Positions 1 to 6,020 of a stretch of DNA of 7,974 nucleotides are shown here, one piece after another. The DNA comes from CAITNQ01 sp041661365 (GTDB lineage: Bacteria > Latescibacterota > UBA2968 > UBA8231), in contig JBAZUN010000279.1 of assembly GCA_041661365.1 (NCBI GenBank), positions 1 to 7,974 of the forward strand, in the 5' to 3' direction. The number at the start of each line of letters is the position of its first letter. Positions within the stretch are counted from its first letter, which is position 1. A program made the position numbers and the translations under genes. The notes below the pieces were generated by a model. It did not search any database, was not told the origin of the DNA, and worked only from the letters and a program-made list of their open reading frames with translations.

Positions 1-22
1 GAGCAGGATAGCGACGACGGCG

Positions 23-50
23 AATATAGCCCGACCCTCGGGGCTGTCAA
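23..50 (-). promoter_or_regulatory. Leftward sigma70-type promoter leading out of the window
   Basis: On the minus strand a perfect -35 TTGACA (50 to 45) is followed after 16 nt by TATATT (28 to 23), which matches the -10 consensus at 5 of 6 positions. Transcription would start near position 16 and leave the window at its left edge, so the gene it serves is not visible. It is divergent to the promoter at 124-152. The call rests on consensus matching only. Confidence 0.55.
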
Positions 51-123
51 CGCAACCGCGGGCCTCGGCGGCCAAGCGATCCATTCATGCGTAAAGGTGT
101 CCGCGTGACCGCCCTGCCTCTGC

Positions 124-152
124 TTGATCCTTGCCGGGGAGCGCGGTATATT
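124..152 (+). promoter_or_regulatory. Promoter of the small Gln/Arg-rich protein gene
   Basis: TTGATC (124-129, 4 of 6 to TTGACA) and TATATT (147-152, 5 of 6 to TATAAT) are separated by exactly 17 nt, and the expected start near 159 lies about 50 nt before the ATG at 211. A 6-bp inverted repeat, CGGGGA (135-140) and TCCCCG (152-157), flanks the -10 box and could be an operator, although short GC-rich repeats also arise by chance here. Confidence 0.5.
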
Positions 153-159
153 CCCCGCC

Positions 160-177
160 GACGGCTGCCCCGCCGTC
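160..177 (+). promoter_or_regulatory. 5' leader hairpin of the small Gln/Arg-rich gene
   Basis: GACGGC (160-165) and GCCGTC (172-177) form a perfect 6-bp stem with a 6-nt loop. With a transcription start near 159 it would sit at the extreme 5' end of the mRNA, where such hairpins can slow RNA decay. It leaves the ribosome binding region at 189-202 unpaired. The role is inferred. Confidence 0.3.
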
Positions 178-210
178 CGCGAAGGTCAGGGAGGATAGGA
201 GGTCGCGGCC

Positions 211-516
211 ATGCCCGCGGTGAACCAGACCGGAAACAGCGCCGGGACGCGCTCGATGGAACAGGCGGCCAGTGCCCGCCAGGCGACGAAGGCAGGTCAG
301 GCCCGCCAGCAGGAGGATCTGAGAGGCACCCGGGAAGCCCGGCAGCAGGCGCTGGAGGCCAAGCAGGACGAGCGAGCGCAGGCCCGTCAGGACCAGGCCG
401 AACTGCGCCAGCGCCAGGCTCAGCAGACCCGCCAGACTCAGGAAAGCCAGCGCACCGAGGAGGGCCAGACCCGCGCCCGCCGCGGTCAGGGTGAGGTGAT
501 CGACACCCTGGCCTGA
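211..516 (+). CDS. Small Gln/Arg-rich, probably coiled-coil protein, function unknown
   Basis: I do not recognise this 101-residue protein. Its composition is striking: 21 of 101 residues are Gln, most of the rest are Ala, Arg, Glu, Thr and Asp, and there is no Cys, His, Phe, Tyr or Trp. From about residue 20 to 92 it is a continuous polar, helix-favouring stretch with many RQ and AQ steps, consistent with one long helix or coiled coil. It ends in a short more hydrophobic tail, GEVIDTLA. There is no signal peptide or membrane segment. The start is well supported by a perfect AGGAGG (197-202) 8 nt before the ATG, plus a promoter at the right distance. GC-ending codons fit a real gene. The overlapping minus-strand reading frame (85-531) is hydrophobic and looks like its antisense shadow. 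The gene converges on purD. Short Gln-rich proteins with a hydrophobic C-terminal tail occur beside flagellar genes in some bacteria, but nothing here shows that role. Confidence 0.75.
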   Translation: MPAVNQTGNSAGTRSMEQAASARQATKAGQARQQEDLRGTREARQQALEAKQDERAQARQDQAELRQRQAQQTRQTQESQRTEEGQTRARRGQGEVIDTLA

Positions 517-524
517 CGATTCAC

Positions 525-570
525 CGTTCACCGGGGTCGGTCGTATCCTCAGCGAAGGGCCCGGTGAGCG
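525..570. terminator. Stem-loop between two convergent genes, possible bidirectional terminator
   Basis: TCACCGGG (528-535) and CCCGGTGA (560-567) are perfect complements. The stem extends outward through one G-T wobble to CGT (525-527) and GCG (568-570), giving 11 bp with a 24-nt loop that contains the purD stop codon. It lies between the stop of the small gene and the end of purD. Neither side has a T-tract, so it is not a classical intrinsic terminator. It could still act as an mRNA 3' end or as a barrier to convergent transcription. Confidence 0.35.
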
Positions 571-1850
571 ATGTCGTGGCGGAAGTGGGCCTGCTCGAAG
601 TCCAGGCGCGCCACGGCCGCGTACGCCCGCTGCACCGCGGCGGCGATGCTCCCGCCCACTGCCGTCACCCCCAGCACCCGGCCCCCGGCCGTGACCAAGC
701 GGCCGTCGCGCTGTGCCGTGCCGGCGTGGAAGACCACCACGTCGGCGGCGTCCTCCAACTCCTCCAGGCCGCGGATCTCCTTACCCGTCTGGTAGCTTCC
801 CGGGTATCCACCCGAGGCCATGACCACGCAGACCGCCGCGCCGGCCGCGTTCCGCACCGCGACCTGACCCAGCCTGCCGTCGCAGGCCGCCTCGAGCAGG
901 TCGACCAGGTCGGTCTCCAGCAGGGGGAGGATGACCTGGGCCTCGGGATCGCCGAAGCGGCAGTTGAACTCCACCACCCGCGGCCCCATCGGGCCGATCA
1001 TCAGGCCGGCGTAGAGCACCCCCTGGAAGGGCGATCCCCGCCGCCGCATCTCGGCCAGGACCGGGCGGATGATCTCGTCCTCGGCTTGGCGCACCAGGGA
1101 CGGGCTCATTACCGGAGCCGGAGCGTACGCCCCCATCCCACCGGTGTTGGGCCCCTGGTCGCCGTCGAGGACCGCCTTGTGGTCCTGGGCCGTGACCAGG
1201 GTGACGAACTCGGCCCCGTCGGTGACGCAGAACATCGAGGCTTCCTCGCCCTGCATGAACTCCTCGACGACGACCTGGTTGCCGGCCGTGCCGAAGGCCC
1301 GGTCGTCGAGGATGGTCCGGACCGCCTGGCAGGCATCCTCCTCGGTCCGGGCCACGATGGCGCCCTTGCCCGCGGCCAGGCCGGTAGCCTTGACGACGAT
1401 CGGGGCGCCCTGGTCGCGGATGTATTCGATGGCCGGGCCGCTCTCGCTGAAGACGCGGTGGCGGGCCGTCGGCACGCCGATGCCGGCCATCAACTCCTTG
1501 GCAAAGGCTTTGTCGCTCTCCAGCCGGGCCGCTGCCGCGGTCGGGCCGAAGATCCGCAGCCCCGCCTCGCGGAACCGGTCGACGATGCCGGCGGCGAGGA
1601 CGTCCTCTGGCCCGACCACGGTCAGGTCGATCTTCTCGGCCACGGCGAACTCCCGGAGCCGGAGGATCTCGGCCGCCAGTTTCTCCGGCTGGCTGGCCGG
1701 GGTGTCGACCCGGATCTCCCGGCACTCGGCCTGTCGGGCGATCCCCGGACTGCCGGGCGCCGCGTAGAGCCGCGTCACCCGCGGGCTGCGGGCCAGCTTC
1801 CAGACCAGGGCATGCTCGCGGCCTCCCTTGCCGACGACGAGCACCTTCAT
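549..1850 (-). CDS. purD: Phosphoribosylamine--glycine ligase (GAR synthetase)
   Basis: PurD joins glycine to 5-phosphoribosylamine using ATP, the second step of de novo purine synthesis, in the cytoplasm. The 433 residues match the usual bacterial length of about 430. Visible family features are the N-terminal GKGGREHA loop (7-14), the ATP-grasp stretch IVVKATGLAAGKG (151-163), VVVEEF (193-198) with GEEAS just after, NTGGMGAYAP (235-244) and the metal- and nucleotide-binding segment EFNCRFGDPEAQ (294-305). The usual RFGDPETQ motif reads Ala in place of Thr, a mild change unlikely to matter. The C-terminal domain is complete (DIAHRAL near the end). The ATG is preceded by GGAG 8 nt upstream. 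It follows era by 28 nt and is probably the last gene of the porV-era-purD unit. I see no PurR-type operator or purine riboswitch before it, so regulation is probably that of the upstream genes. Confidence 0.97.
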   Translation of the reverse strand: MKVLVVGKGGREHALVWKLARSPRVTRLYAAPGSPGIARQAECREIRVDTPASQPEKLAAEILRLREFAVAEKIDLTVVGPEDVLAAGIVDRFREAGLRIFGPTAAAARLESDKAFAKELMAGIGVPTARHRVFSESGPAIEYIRDQGAPIVVKATGLAAGKGAIVARTEEDACQAVRTILDDRAFGTAGNQVVVEEFMQGEEASMFCVTDGAEFVTLVTAQDHKAVLDGDQGPNTGGMGAYAPAPVMSPSLVRQAEDEIIRPVLAEMRRRGSPFQGVLYAGLMIGPMGPRVVEFNCRFGDPEAQVILPLLETDLVDLLEAACDGRLGQVAVRNAAGAAVCVVMASGGYPGSYQTGKEIRGLEELEDAADVVVFHAGTAQRDGRLVTAGGRVLGVTAVGGSIAAAVQRAYAAVARLDFEQAHFRHDIAHRALR

Positions 1851-1878
1851 AAGGCAGACTCCTTTCGCCGAGTGACCC

Positions 1879-2802
1879 TCAGCCGTACCCGAACTCCTTC
1901 AGGTCGCGCTCCTTGCGGCGCCAGTCGGGCCGGACCTTCACCCACAGCTCCAGGTAGACCGGGACGTCGAGGAACTGCTCGATCTCCTGGCGGGCCCGCG
2001 TGCCGATGGCGCGCAGGCGGCTCCCTCCCCGGCCGATGACGATCCCCTTCTGACTGTCCCGCTCCACGTACAGGGTGGCGCCGATGTAGGTCCTGCCGGG
2101 CCGCTCGCGGAACTCCTCGATCATCACGGTCACCGCGTACGGCACCTCGTCCTCGAGCTGCTCGAAGGCGGCCTGGCGGACGAACTCGGCAACGAAGAAG
2201 CGCTCGGGCTGCTCGGCCACCATCTCCTCGGGGTAGAGCCGTGGCCCGGGCGGCAGGCGGGACTCGAGGAGATCGAGGAGCGGGACCACCCCATCGCCGC
2301 GAAGCGCGGACAGGGTCACCAGCTCCTGCAGGTCGAAGGCGGTGCGGACCGAGTCCAGGACCACGGCCACCCGCTCCGGCGGCAGGAGATCGATCTTGTT
2401 CAACGCCGCGATTACCGGGCCCGGGGCCTGCTGCAGGAAGCGGCGCACCAGATCGGCCCGGTCGTCGGGACGTCCGGCGTCGATGAGAAGGAGGGTCAGG
2501 TCGGCCTGCCGCGCGGCCTGCTCGATCTGGTGCTCCATGGTCTCGTGCAGGCGGTACTCGGGCTCCAGCAGGCCGGGGGTGTCGAGGATGATCACCTGGC
2601 TGGAGGGCCGGGTGAGGATCCCGAGGATCCGACCGCGCGTGGTCTGGGGTTTGGGCGTGACGATGGAGAGGCGCTGGCCGAGGCAGGCGTTGAACAGGGT
2701 CGACTTGCCGGCGTTCGGGCGGCCCACCAGGGCCACGTACCCGGAACGGAAGGCGTCAGAGTCGGAAGGTGGCGGAGAGCTGGTAGGTCTCTTCGAGGTC
2801 AT
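1879..2802 (-). CDS. era: GTPase Era, 30S ribosome assembly factor
   Basis: Era binds the 3' end of 16S rRNA and assists late 30S maturation, working at the ribosome and inner membrane. Starting at the ATG at 2802 gives 307 residues, about the usual length. Motifs in this numbering are G1 GRPNAGKS (27-34), G2 PQTTRGR (52-58), G3 DTPG (74-77), G4 NKID (135-138) and G5 SAL (165-167). A C-terminal KH domain follows, with the RNA-binding loop GRGG (257-260) and the family's VKVRPDWRRKE stretch near the end. A TTG at 2832 would add ten residues unlike Era N-termini, so I prefer the ATG. Neither start has a clear Shine-Dalgarno sequence. The first 47 nt overlap the end of the porV-like gene in another frame, which suggests translational coupling. 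Residues 2-18 are a Ser/Pro/Thr-rich extension. Confidence 0.95.
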   Translation of the reverse strand: MTSKRPTSSPPPSDSDAFRSGYVALVGRPNAGKSTLFNACLGQRLSIVTPKPQTTRGRILGILTRPSSQVIILDTPGLLEPEYRLHETMEHQIEQAARQADLTLLLIDAGRPDDRADLVRRFLQQAPGPVIAALNKIDLLPPERVAVVLDSVRTAFDLQELVTLSALRGDGVVPLLDLLESRLPPGPRLYPEEMVAEQPERFFVAEFVRQAAFEQLEDEVPYAVTVMIEEFRERPGRTYIGATLYVERDSQKGIVIGRGGSRLRAIGTRARQEIEQFLDVPVYLELWVKVRPDWRRKERDLKEFGYG

Positions 2803-3709
2803 CGTGCTGCAGCCAGGCCAGGTCCAGGGCAAGCCTCGCGTGGGGTCTGAGCCCCAGGCCCGCGGCCGGATGTGATTCGTCCAGCCCGCCGCGTACGGCC
2901 AGGAAGCGGTACCCGTATTCCACCCCGAGGTTGAGCCGGGCGCCCCCCCCTTCCGGGGTCGCGTCGCCGCCGAGGCGGGTGGCCACCAGGGCCGTGCCTC
3001 GGCCTCCGGTCAGCGGCACCGGGCAGGCCACTCCCAGCAGGAGGGACGGATGGATCCGGTCGGTGGCGTCGGTGTTCCACGAGACCGGGGTGGTGACGGC
3101 GTCGCGGATAGTGGCGGCGGCCCAGGCCCGACCCAGGAGACGGTAGCGGACCCCGAGATCCAGGCCAGCGCCGCGGGCGCTGAAACTGCCGACCATGCGG
3201 TAGATGAACTTCAGGCTGGCCCCGGCCGCCAGGCGACGGCCCAGGCGATGGCCGGCGGAGAGGTACAGGGCGTAGTCGGCGCTGTGCTCGGTGGAGGAGA
3301 TCACCGGCCGGTTCTCCGGACCGATCGGTCGGCCCGGATCCTGGAGGGTGGTGAAGGGGATGCTGCCGACGCCGACCCTGGCCAGGCTCAGGGCCACGCC
3401 GTGTAGTCGGTGGCCCGGCCTGGCGATGGCCAGGTAGTCGTGCTGGACCAGGCCCGAGAACCGCTCTGCGTGCATGAGGTGGGCCTCGGCCTCGGGCAGG
3501 TAGGCCAGCCCCGCGGGGTTCCAGTACCCCGCGGTGACGTCCTCGGCCAGGGCCACGTACGCGCTGCCGAGGGACAGGGCTCGGGCACCGCCGCCCAGGG
3601 CCAGGAACTCCCCGGCAAAGCGCGAGCCGGCGTTCCCCTGGCTCCACAGGAGGAGCACCGCGCTCAGGGCGGCACCAAGGTGAGGGAGCCTGCAATAGGA
3701 ACGAGTCAA
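2756..3709 (-). CDS. PorV/PorQ (UPF0164)-family outer-membrane beta-barrel protein
   Basis: The protein is predicted to be a 317-residue exported outer-membrane barrel. From the TTG at 3709 it has a good signal peptide: Arg at positions 3 and 7, hydrophobic core LGAALSAVLLLW (11-22) and likely cleavage near NAG (26-28). The diagnostic block follows directly: FLALGGGARALSLGSA (35-50) then YVALAEDVTAGYWNPAGLA (51-69), the pattern that opens PorV/UPF0164 proteins. The remainder alternates hydrophobic and polar residues in strand-like fashion and ends ATFRL, as barrel proteins commonly do. Relatives include PorV, a shuttle for type IX secretion, but the wider family is common in FCB bacteria without that system, so no function is assigned. 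The frame stays open far upstream through the antisense-like frame of the kinase. The TTG is the only conventional start that yields a signal peptide, and it has no Shine-Dalgarno sequence. A promoter candidate lies at 3772-3801. A G8 run (2943-2950) encodes a glycine cluster. Confidence 0.82.
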   Translation of the reverse strand: MTRSYCRLPHLGAALSAVLLLWSQGNAGSRFAGEFLALGGGARALSLGSAYVALAEDVTAGYWNPAGLAYLPEAEAHLMHAERFSGLVQHDYLAIARPGHRLHGVALSLARVGVGSIPFTTLQDPGRPIGPENRPVISSTEHSADYALYLSAGHRLGRRLAAGASLKFIYRMVGSFSARGAGLDLGVRYRLLGRAWAAATIRDAVTTPVSWNTDATDRIHPSLLLGVACPVPLTGGRGTALVATRLGGDATPEGGGARLNLGVEYGYRFLAVRGGLDESHPAAGLGLRPHARLALDLAWLQHDDLEETYQLSATFRL

Positions 3710-3771
3710 CAGGACCGCCGGGAAAGGAGGGAGCGATGCCGGAGAGCGACAGCAACCGCGACGACGCAGGA

Positions 3772-3801
3772 AGTCTAACCGAACCGTCCCCCGAATGTCA
3801 A
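3772..3801 (-). promoter_or_regulatory. Promoter candidate for the porV-era-purD unit
   Basis: In the 116-nt gap after the kinase gene, the minus strand has a perfect TTGACA (3801 to 3796), 18 nt, then TAGACT (3777 to 3772, 4 of 6 to TATAAT). Transcription would begin near 3765, about 56 nt before the TTG start of the porV-like gene. I see no terminator hairpin after the kinase stop, so readthrough from lexA may also supply this unit. Confidence 0.45.
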
Positions 3802-3825
3802 CCCTGGGGAAGGAGGCCGTGGGAG

Positions 3826-5178
3826 TCAGGCCGGACTTACCAGGACCAGTTGGAGATCCATCACGTTGGTGCCGGTGGCCCCGGTGACCAGCAGGTCGCC
3901 GGTCCCGGCCAGGAGCGGATAAGCGTCGTTCCGGTCCAGGTGGTCGGCGGCCTGGAATCCCCGCTGCCGCGCCCGCTCGACCGTGCTCCCGTCGACCACT
4001 GCACCGGCCGCGTCGGTGGGGCCATCGGTGCCGTCGGTGCCGGCGCTCAGCAGGGTGACCCGGCCCCAACCGGCCAACCGCACGGCCGCGGCCAGGGCCA
4101 GCTCCTGGTTGCGGCCGCCGCGACCGGTGCCGCGCAGGGTGACCGTGGTCTCCCCCCCCCCGATGATGCAGGCCGGTGCCGGCACCGGCTGACCGGTGGT
4201 GCAGGCCTCCTGGGCCAGGGCCGCGTAGACCGCGGCCACCTCGCGGGCTTCTCCCTGGATGCGGCTGGAGAGGACCAGTGGCTGGTACCCGCGGCGGACG
4301 GCTTCCTCGCGGGCCGCATCCAGGGCCAGGGCGTTGTTGCCGATGACCCGGGTCTCGGTCCGCGCGAAGCAGGGGTCGCCGGGCTTTGGAGTCTCGGACA
4401 CCCGGCTCGTGGCCCCAGCCTCCAGGCGAGTCCGTGCCGGGGCCGGCAGCCGCTCGAGCAGGCGGTACCGCGTCATCAGCTCGAGGCAATCGGCAAAGGT
4501 GGTGGGATCCGGATGGGTGGGACCTGAGGCGATGGTGTCGAGCGGGTCGCCGATGACGTCGGAGAGGAGGAGGGAGATCACACGGGCCGGCTGAGCCCGC
4601 CTGGCGAGCTGGCCCCCCTTGACCTCGGAGAGGTGCTTGCGCATCGTGTTGATCTCGTCGATCGTGGCCCCGCAGGCGAGGAGAAGGCGGGTGGTTTCCT
4701 GCTTGTCGGCCAGGGTCAGCCCCTCGGCAGGGGCAGGGAGCAGGGCCGAGCCGCCGCCCGAGAACAGGCAGAGCACCAGGGTGTCGCGGTCCACCTGCGC
4801 CAGCAGGTCGAGGATGCGCCCGGTCCCCCGAACCCCCTCGGCGTCGGGGACCGGGTGCCCGCACTCGGTGGTCCGGATCCGGGACAGCGGCACGGCGTGG
4901 TCGTACTTGGTGTTGATCGCGCCGGCCGCGATCCGCTCGCCCAGGACGGCCTCGGCAGCGCCGGCCATGGCCGGCGTGGCCTTGCCGGCGCCGATGACCA
5001 GCAGCCTGGACCGTTCGGCCAGCGGGATGCTGGTCCCGGCGATGATGAGGTTCCCGCCCTGCACGGAGAGGACCCGCTCCACGCAACGCCGGGGATCGGC
5101 GGCCCGGACCGCGGCGGCGAAGATCGCTTCGGCATCGGCGCGGCGCTGCCGCGCGCGCGGGTCGATCGGGTCGGTCAT
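3826..5178 (-). CDS. gckA: Glycerate 2-kinase (MOFRL family)
   Basis: This 450-residue cytoplasmic enzyme phosphorylates D-glycerate with ATP to 2-phosphoglycerate, feeding glycerate into lower glycolysis. It belongs to the class named GckA or TtuD, unrelated to the GlxK type, and the length is normal. The N-terminal DUF4147 region shows VIGAGKA (61-67; Lys66 is the likely active-site lysine), GHPVPD (107-112), LFSGGGSAL (138-146) and SDVIGDPLDTIASGPT (206-221). The C-terminal MOFRL domain shows IIGGGETTVT (338-347), GRGGRNQELALA (352-363), SAGTDGTDGPTDAAGA (378-393) and TGATGTN (432-438). The ATG at 5178 is 4 nt after the lexA stop, with GAGG just upstream inside the lexA end, so translation is probably coupled to lexA. 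The GGGE motif is encoded across a ten-G run (4152-4161). The related hydroxypyruvate reductase branch is excluded by the full MOFRL domain. Confidence 0.93.
   Translation of the reverse strand: MTDPIDPRARQRRADAEAIFAAAVRAADPRRCVERVLSVQGGNLIIAGTSIPLAERSRLLVIGAGKATPAMAGAAEAVLGERIAAGAINTKYDHAVPLSRIRTTECGHPVPDAEGVRGTGRILDLLAQVDRDTLVLCLFSGGGSALLPAPAEGLTLADKQETTRLLLACGATIDEINTMRKHLSEVKGGQLARRAQPARVISLLLSDVIGDPLDTIASGPTHPDPTTFADCLELMTRYRLLERLPAPARTRLEAGATSRVSETPKPGDPCFARTETRVIGNNALALDAAREEAVRRGYQPLVLSSRIQGEAREVAAVYAALAQEACTTGQPVPAPACIIGGGETTVTLRGTGRGGRNQELALAAAVRLAGWGRVTLLSAGTDGTDGPTDAAGAVVDGSTVERARQRGFQAADHLDRNDAYPLLAGTGDLLVTGATGTNVMDLQLVLVSPA
4152..4161 (-). repeat. Ten-G homopolymer inside the glycerate kinase gene
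   Basis: On the coding strand three GGG codons plus the first base of GAG make an unbroken G10, encoding Gly340-Gly342 and Glu343 of the conserved IIGGGET motif. A one-base slip would truncate the kinase before most of the MOFRL domain. The tract length and frame are seen directly. Slippage is only a possibility. Confidence 0.9.
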
Positions 5179-5182
5179 GGCC

Positions 5183-5812
5183 TCAGAGTCGCCGCATCAG
5201 GCCGACCACCTTGCCGGCGATGTGGAAGTCATCGGCGTCGGGAGGAACGAGGATCGGTTCGAACGCGTCGTTGGCCGGCACCAGGCGGATCCCGTCGGGG
5301 TCCGGGTGGTAGTACTTCACCGTGGCCTCGTCTCCCAGCAGGGCCACCACCACGTCCCCCCGTTCGGCGCGTTCCTGCTGGCGGGTCAGCACCAGGTCGC
5401 CGTCGAGGATGCCGGCGTCCTTCATGCTCTGTCCGTGCACCCGCAGGGCGAAGACCGTTCCCGAGCCGGGGAGGAGGCTCGGGTCGACCTGCAGGGTACC
5501 CTCGAGGTTCTGCAGCGCCAGGATCGGGTGGCCGGCGGCCACCCGGCCGATCACCGGCACCTCGCGCACCTCCGGGGTCGAGCCTTCGAGTGGGGCCGAG
5601 TCGACCAATTCGATCCCGCGGGAAAGGCGGGCGTGCCGCCGGATATGCCCCTTGCGCTCGAGCGCGGCCAGGGTGGTGCGAACCCCGTTGGTGGAGTTGA
5701 TCTCGAAGATCTCCATGATCTCGCGGATGGTCGGCGGGGCCCCACGGGCCCGAATGGTCCGGGCTATATAGTCGTAGATCGCCTGCTGGCGCTCGGTCAG
5801 GGGCTTGGGCAT
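5183..5812 (-). CDS. lexA: LexA repressor, SOS regulator and self-cleaving serine peptidase
   Basis: LexA represses DNA-damage genes and cleaves itself when RecA filaments form. All parts are present in 209 residues, a standard length. The winged helix-turn-helix is at about 1-65, with PTIREIMEIFEINSTNGVRT (27-46) containing the recognition region. The linker is followed by the Ala93-Gly94 cleavage site within GRVAAGHP. In the S24 domain the catalytic Ser129 lies in RVHGQSMKDAGI and Lys166 in EATVKYY. The protein ends with VVGLMRRL. The ATG is preceded by GGAGG five nt upstream. It begins a leftward unit with glycerate kinase 4 nt downstream. Its promoter (5867-5895) contains a LexA-box-like element, so autoregulation is likely. 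The divergent gene at 6073 shares the same intergenic region. Confidence 0.97.
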   Translation of the reverse strand: MPKPLTERQQAIYDYIARTIRARGAPPTIREIMEIFEINSTNGVRTTLAALERKGHIRRHARLSRGIELVDSAPLEGSTPEVREVPVIGRVAAGHPILALQNLEGTLQVDPSLLPGSGTVFALRVHGQSMKDAGILDGDLVLTRQQERAERGDVVVALLGDEATVKYYHPDPDGIRLVPANDAFEPILVPPDADDFHIAGKVVGLMRRL

Positions 5813-5866
5813 GGTTTCCTCCGGGGTTGGCCTGGGGACGAGGCGAGATGGCGACTACTGCCATGA

Positions 5867-5895
5867 TATATACTGCACATCCGTTCATTTGTCAA
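5867..5895 (-). promoter_or_regulatory. lexA promoter
   Basis: A perfect TTGACA (5895 to 5890) and TATATA (5872 to 5867, 4 of 6 to TATAAT) are 17 nt apart on the minus strand. Expected transcription starts near 5860, giving a leader of just under 50 nt before the lexA ATG. The spacer contains the operator candidate at 5874-5887. Confidence 0.65.
5874..5887 (-). promoter_or_regulatory. Candidate LexA box (SOS operator) in the lexA promoter spacer
   Basis: The minus strand reads TGAACGGATGTGCA. It keeps GAAC-N4-GT-C of the Gram-positive box (GAACN4GTTC) with one mismatch in the eight defined bases. It also fits the box I recall for Fibrobacter succinogenes (TGCNCN4GTGCA) with one mismatch, the A at position 3. 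Its place between -35 and -10, directly upstream of lexA, is where a self-repressing operator is expected. Only one site is visible, so no consensus can be built from this window. Confidence 0.55.
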
Positions 5896-5977
5896 GGGTC
5901 TTCTAAATCTGGCGTACCTACGTGAAAGACCATGATCACCATGGGGTTAAGTCCCAGTACCCTCCCCTGTCGAGACC

Positions 5978-6004
5978 GGTGCATAGTTTGGTTGACAAGG
6001 TGCA
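5978..6004 (+). repeat. Direct repeat GGTGCA spaced 21 bp, around the rightward -35 box
   Basis: GGTGCA occurs at 5978-5983 and 5999-6004, a 21-bp repeat distance equal to two helical turns, on either side of the -35 box at 5992-5997. It could be a regulator's direct-repeat operator. The same GTGCA half-motif occurs in the LexA-box candidate. The repeats are short and may be coincidental. Confidence 0.25.
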
Positions 6005-6020
6005 CTGACCGCGCTAACGT
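5992..6020 (+). promoter_or_regulatory. Rightward promoter candidate for the exported protein gene
   Basis: A perfect TTGACA (5992-5997) is followed after 17 nt by TAACGT (6015-6020, 3 of 6 to TATAAT). Transcription would start near 6027, about 46 nt before the ATG at 6073. The weak -10 box may mean that an activator is needed. It is divergent to the lexA promoter, with the two -35 boxes about 97 bp apart. Confidence 0.45.

Noticed and set aside
85..531. Minus-strand frame of 148 codons encoding a Leu/Ala-rich hydrophobic sequence that looks like a membrane protein
   Set aside because: It is the exact antisense of the Gln/Arg-rich gene; Gln codons read backwards give Leu. It has no ribosome site or promoter, whereas the plus-strand gene has both.
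564..2039. Plus-strand open frame of 491 codons
   Set aside because: It lies antisense across purD and into era. Its composition (Arg, Gly, Asp, His) is typical of the complement of GC-rich genes, and there are no recognisable domains.
3736..4527. Plus-strand 263-codon frame with a good ribosome site
   Set aside because: Nearly all of it is antisense to a clearly conserved kinase, and the protein has shadow-like Gly/Pro/Gln composition. Kept only as a low-interest observation about the start region.
3710..5086. A single 776-codon frame joining the kinase region to the porV-like protein
   Set aside because: Upstream of 3709 it is an out-of-frame shadow of glycerate kinase with low-complexity Arg/Gly/Pro sequence. 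The genuine protein begins with the signal peptide at 3709, so this is not a fusion.
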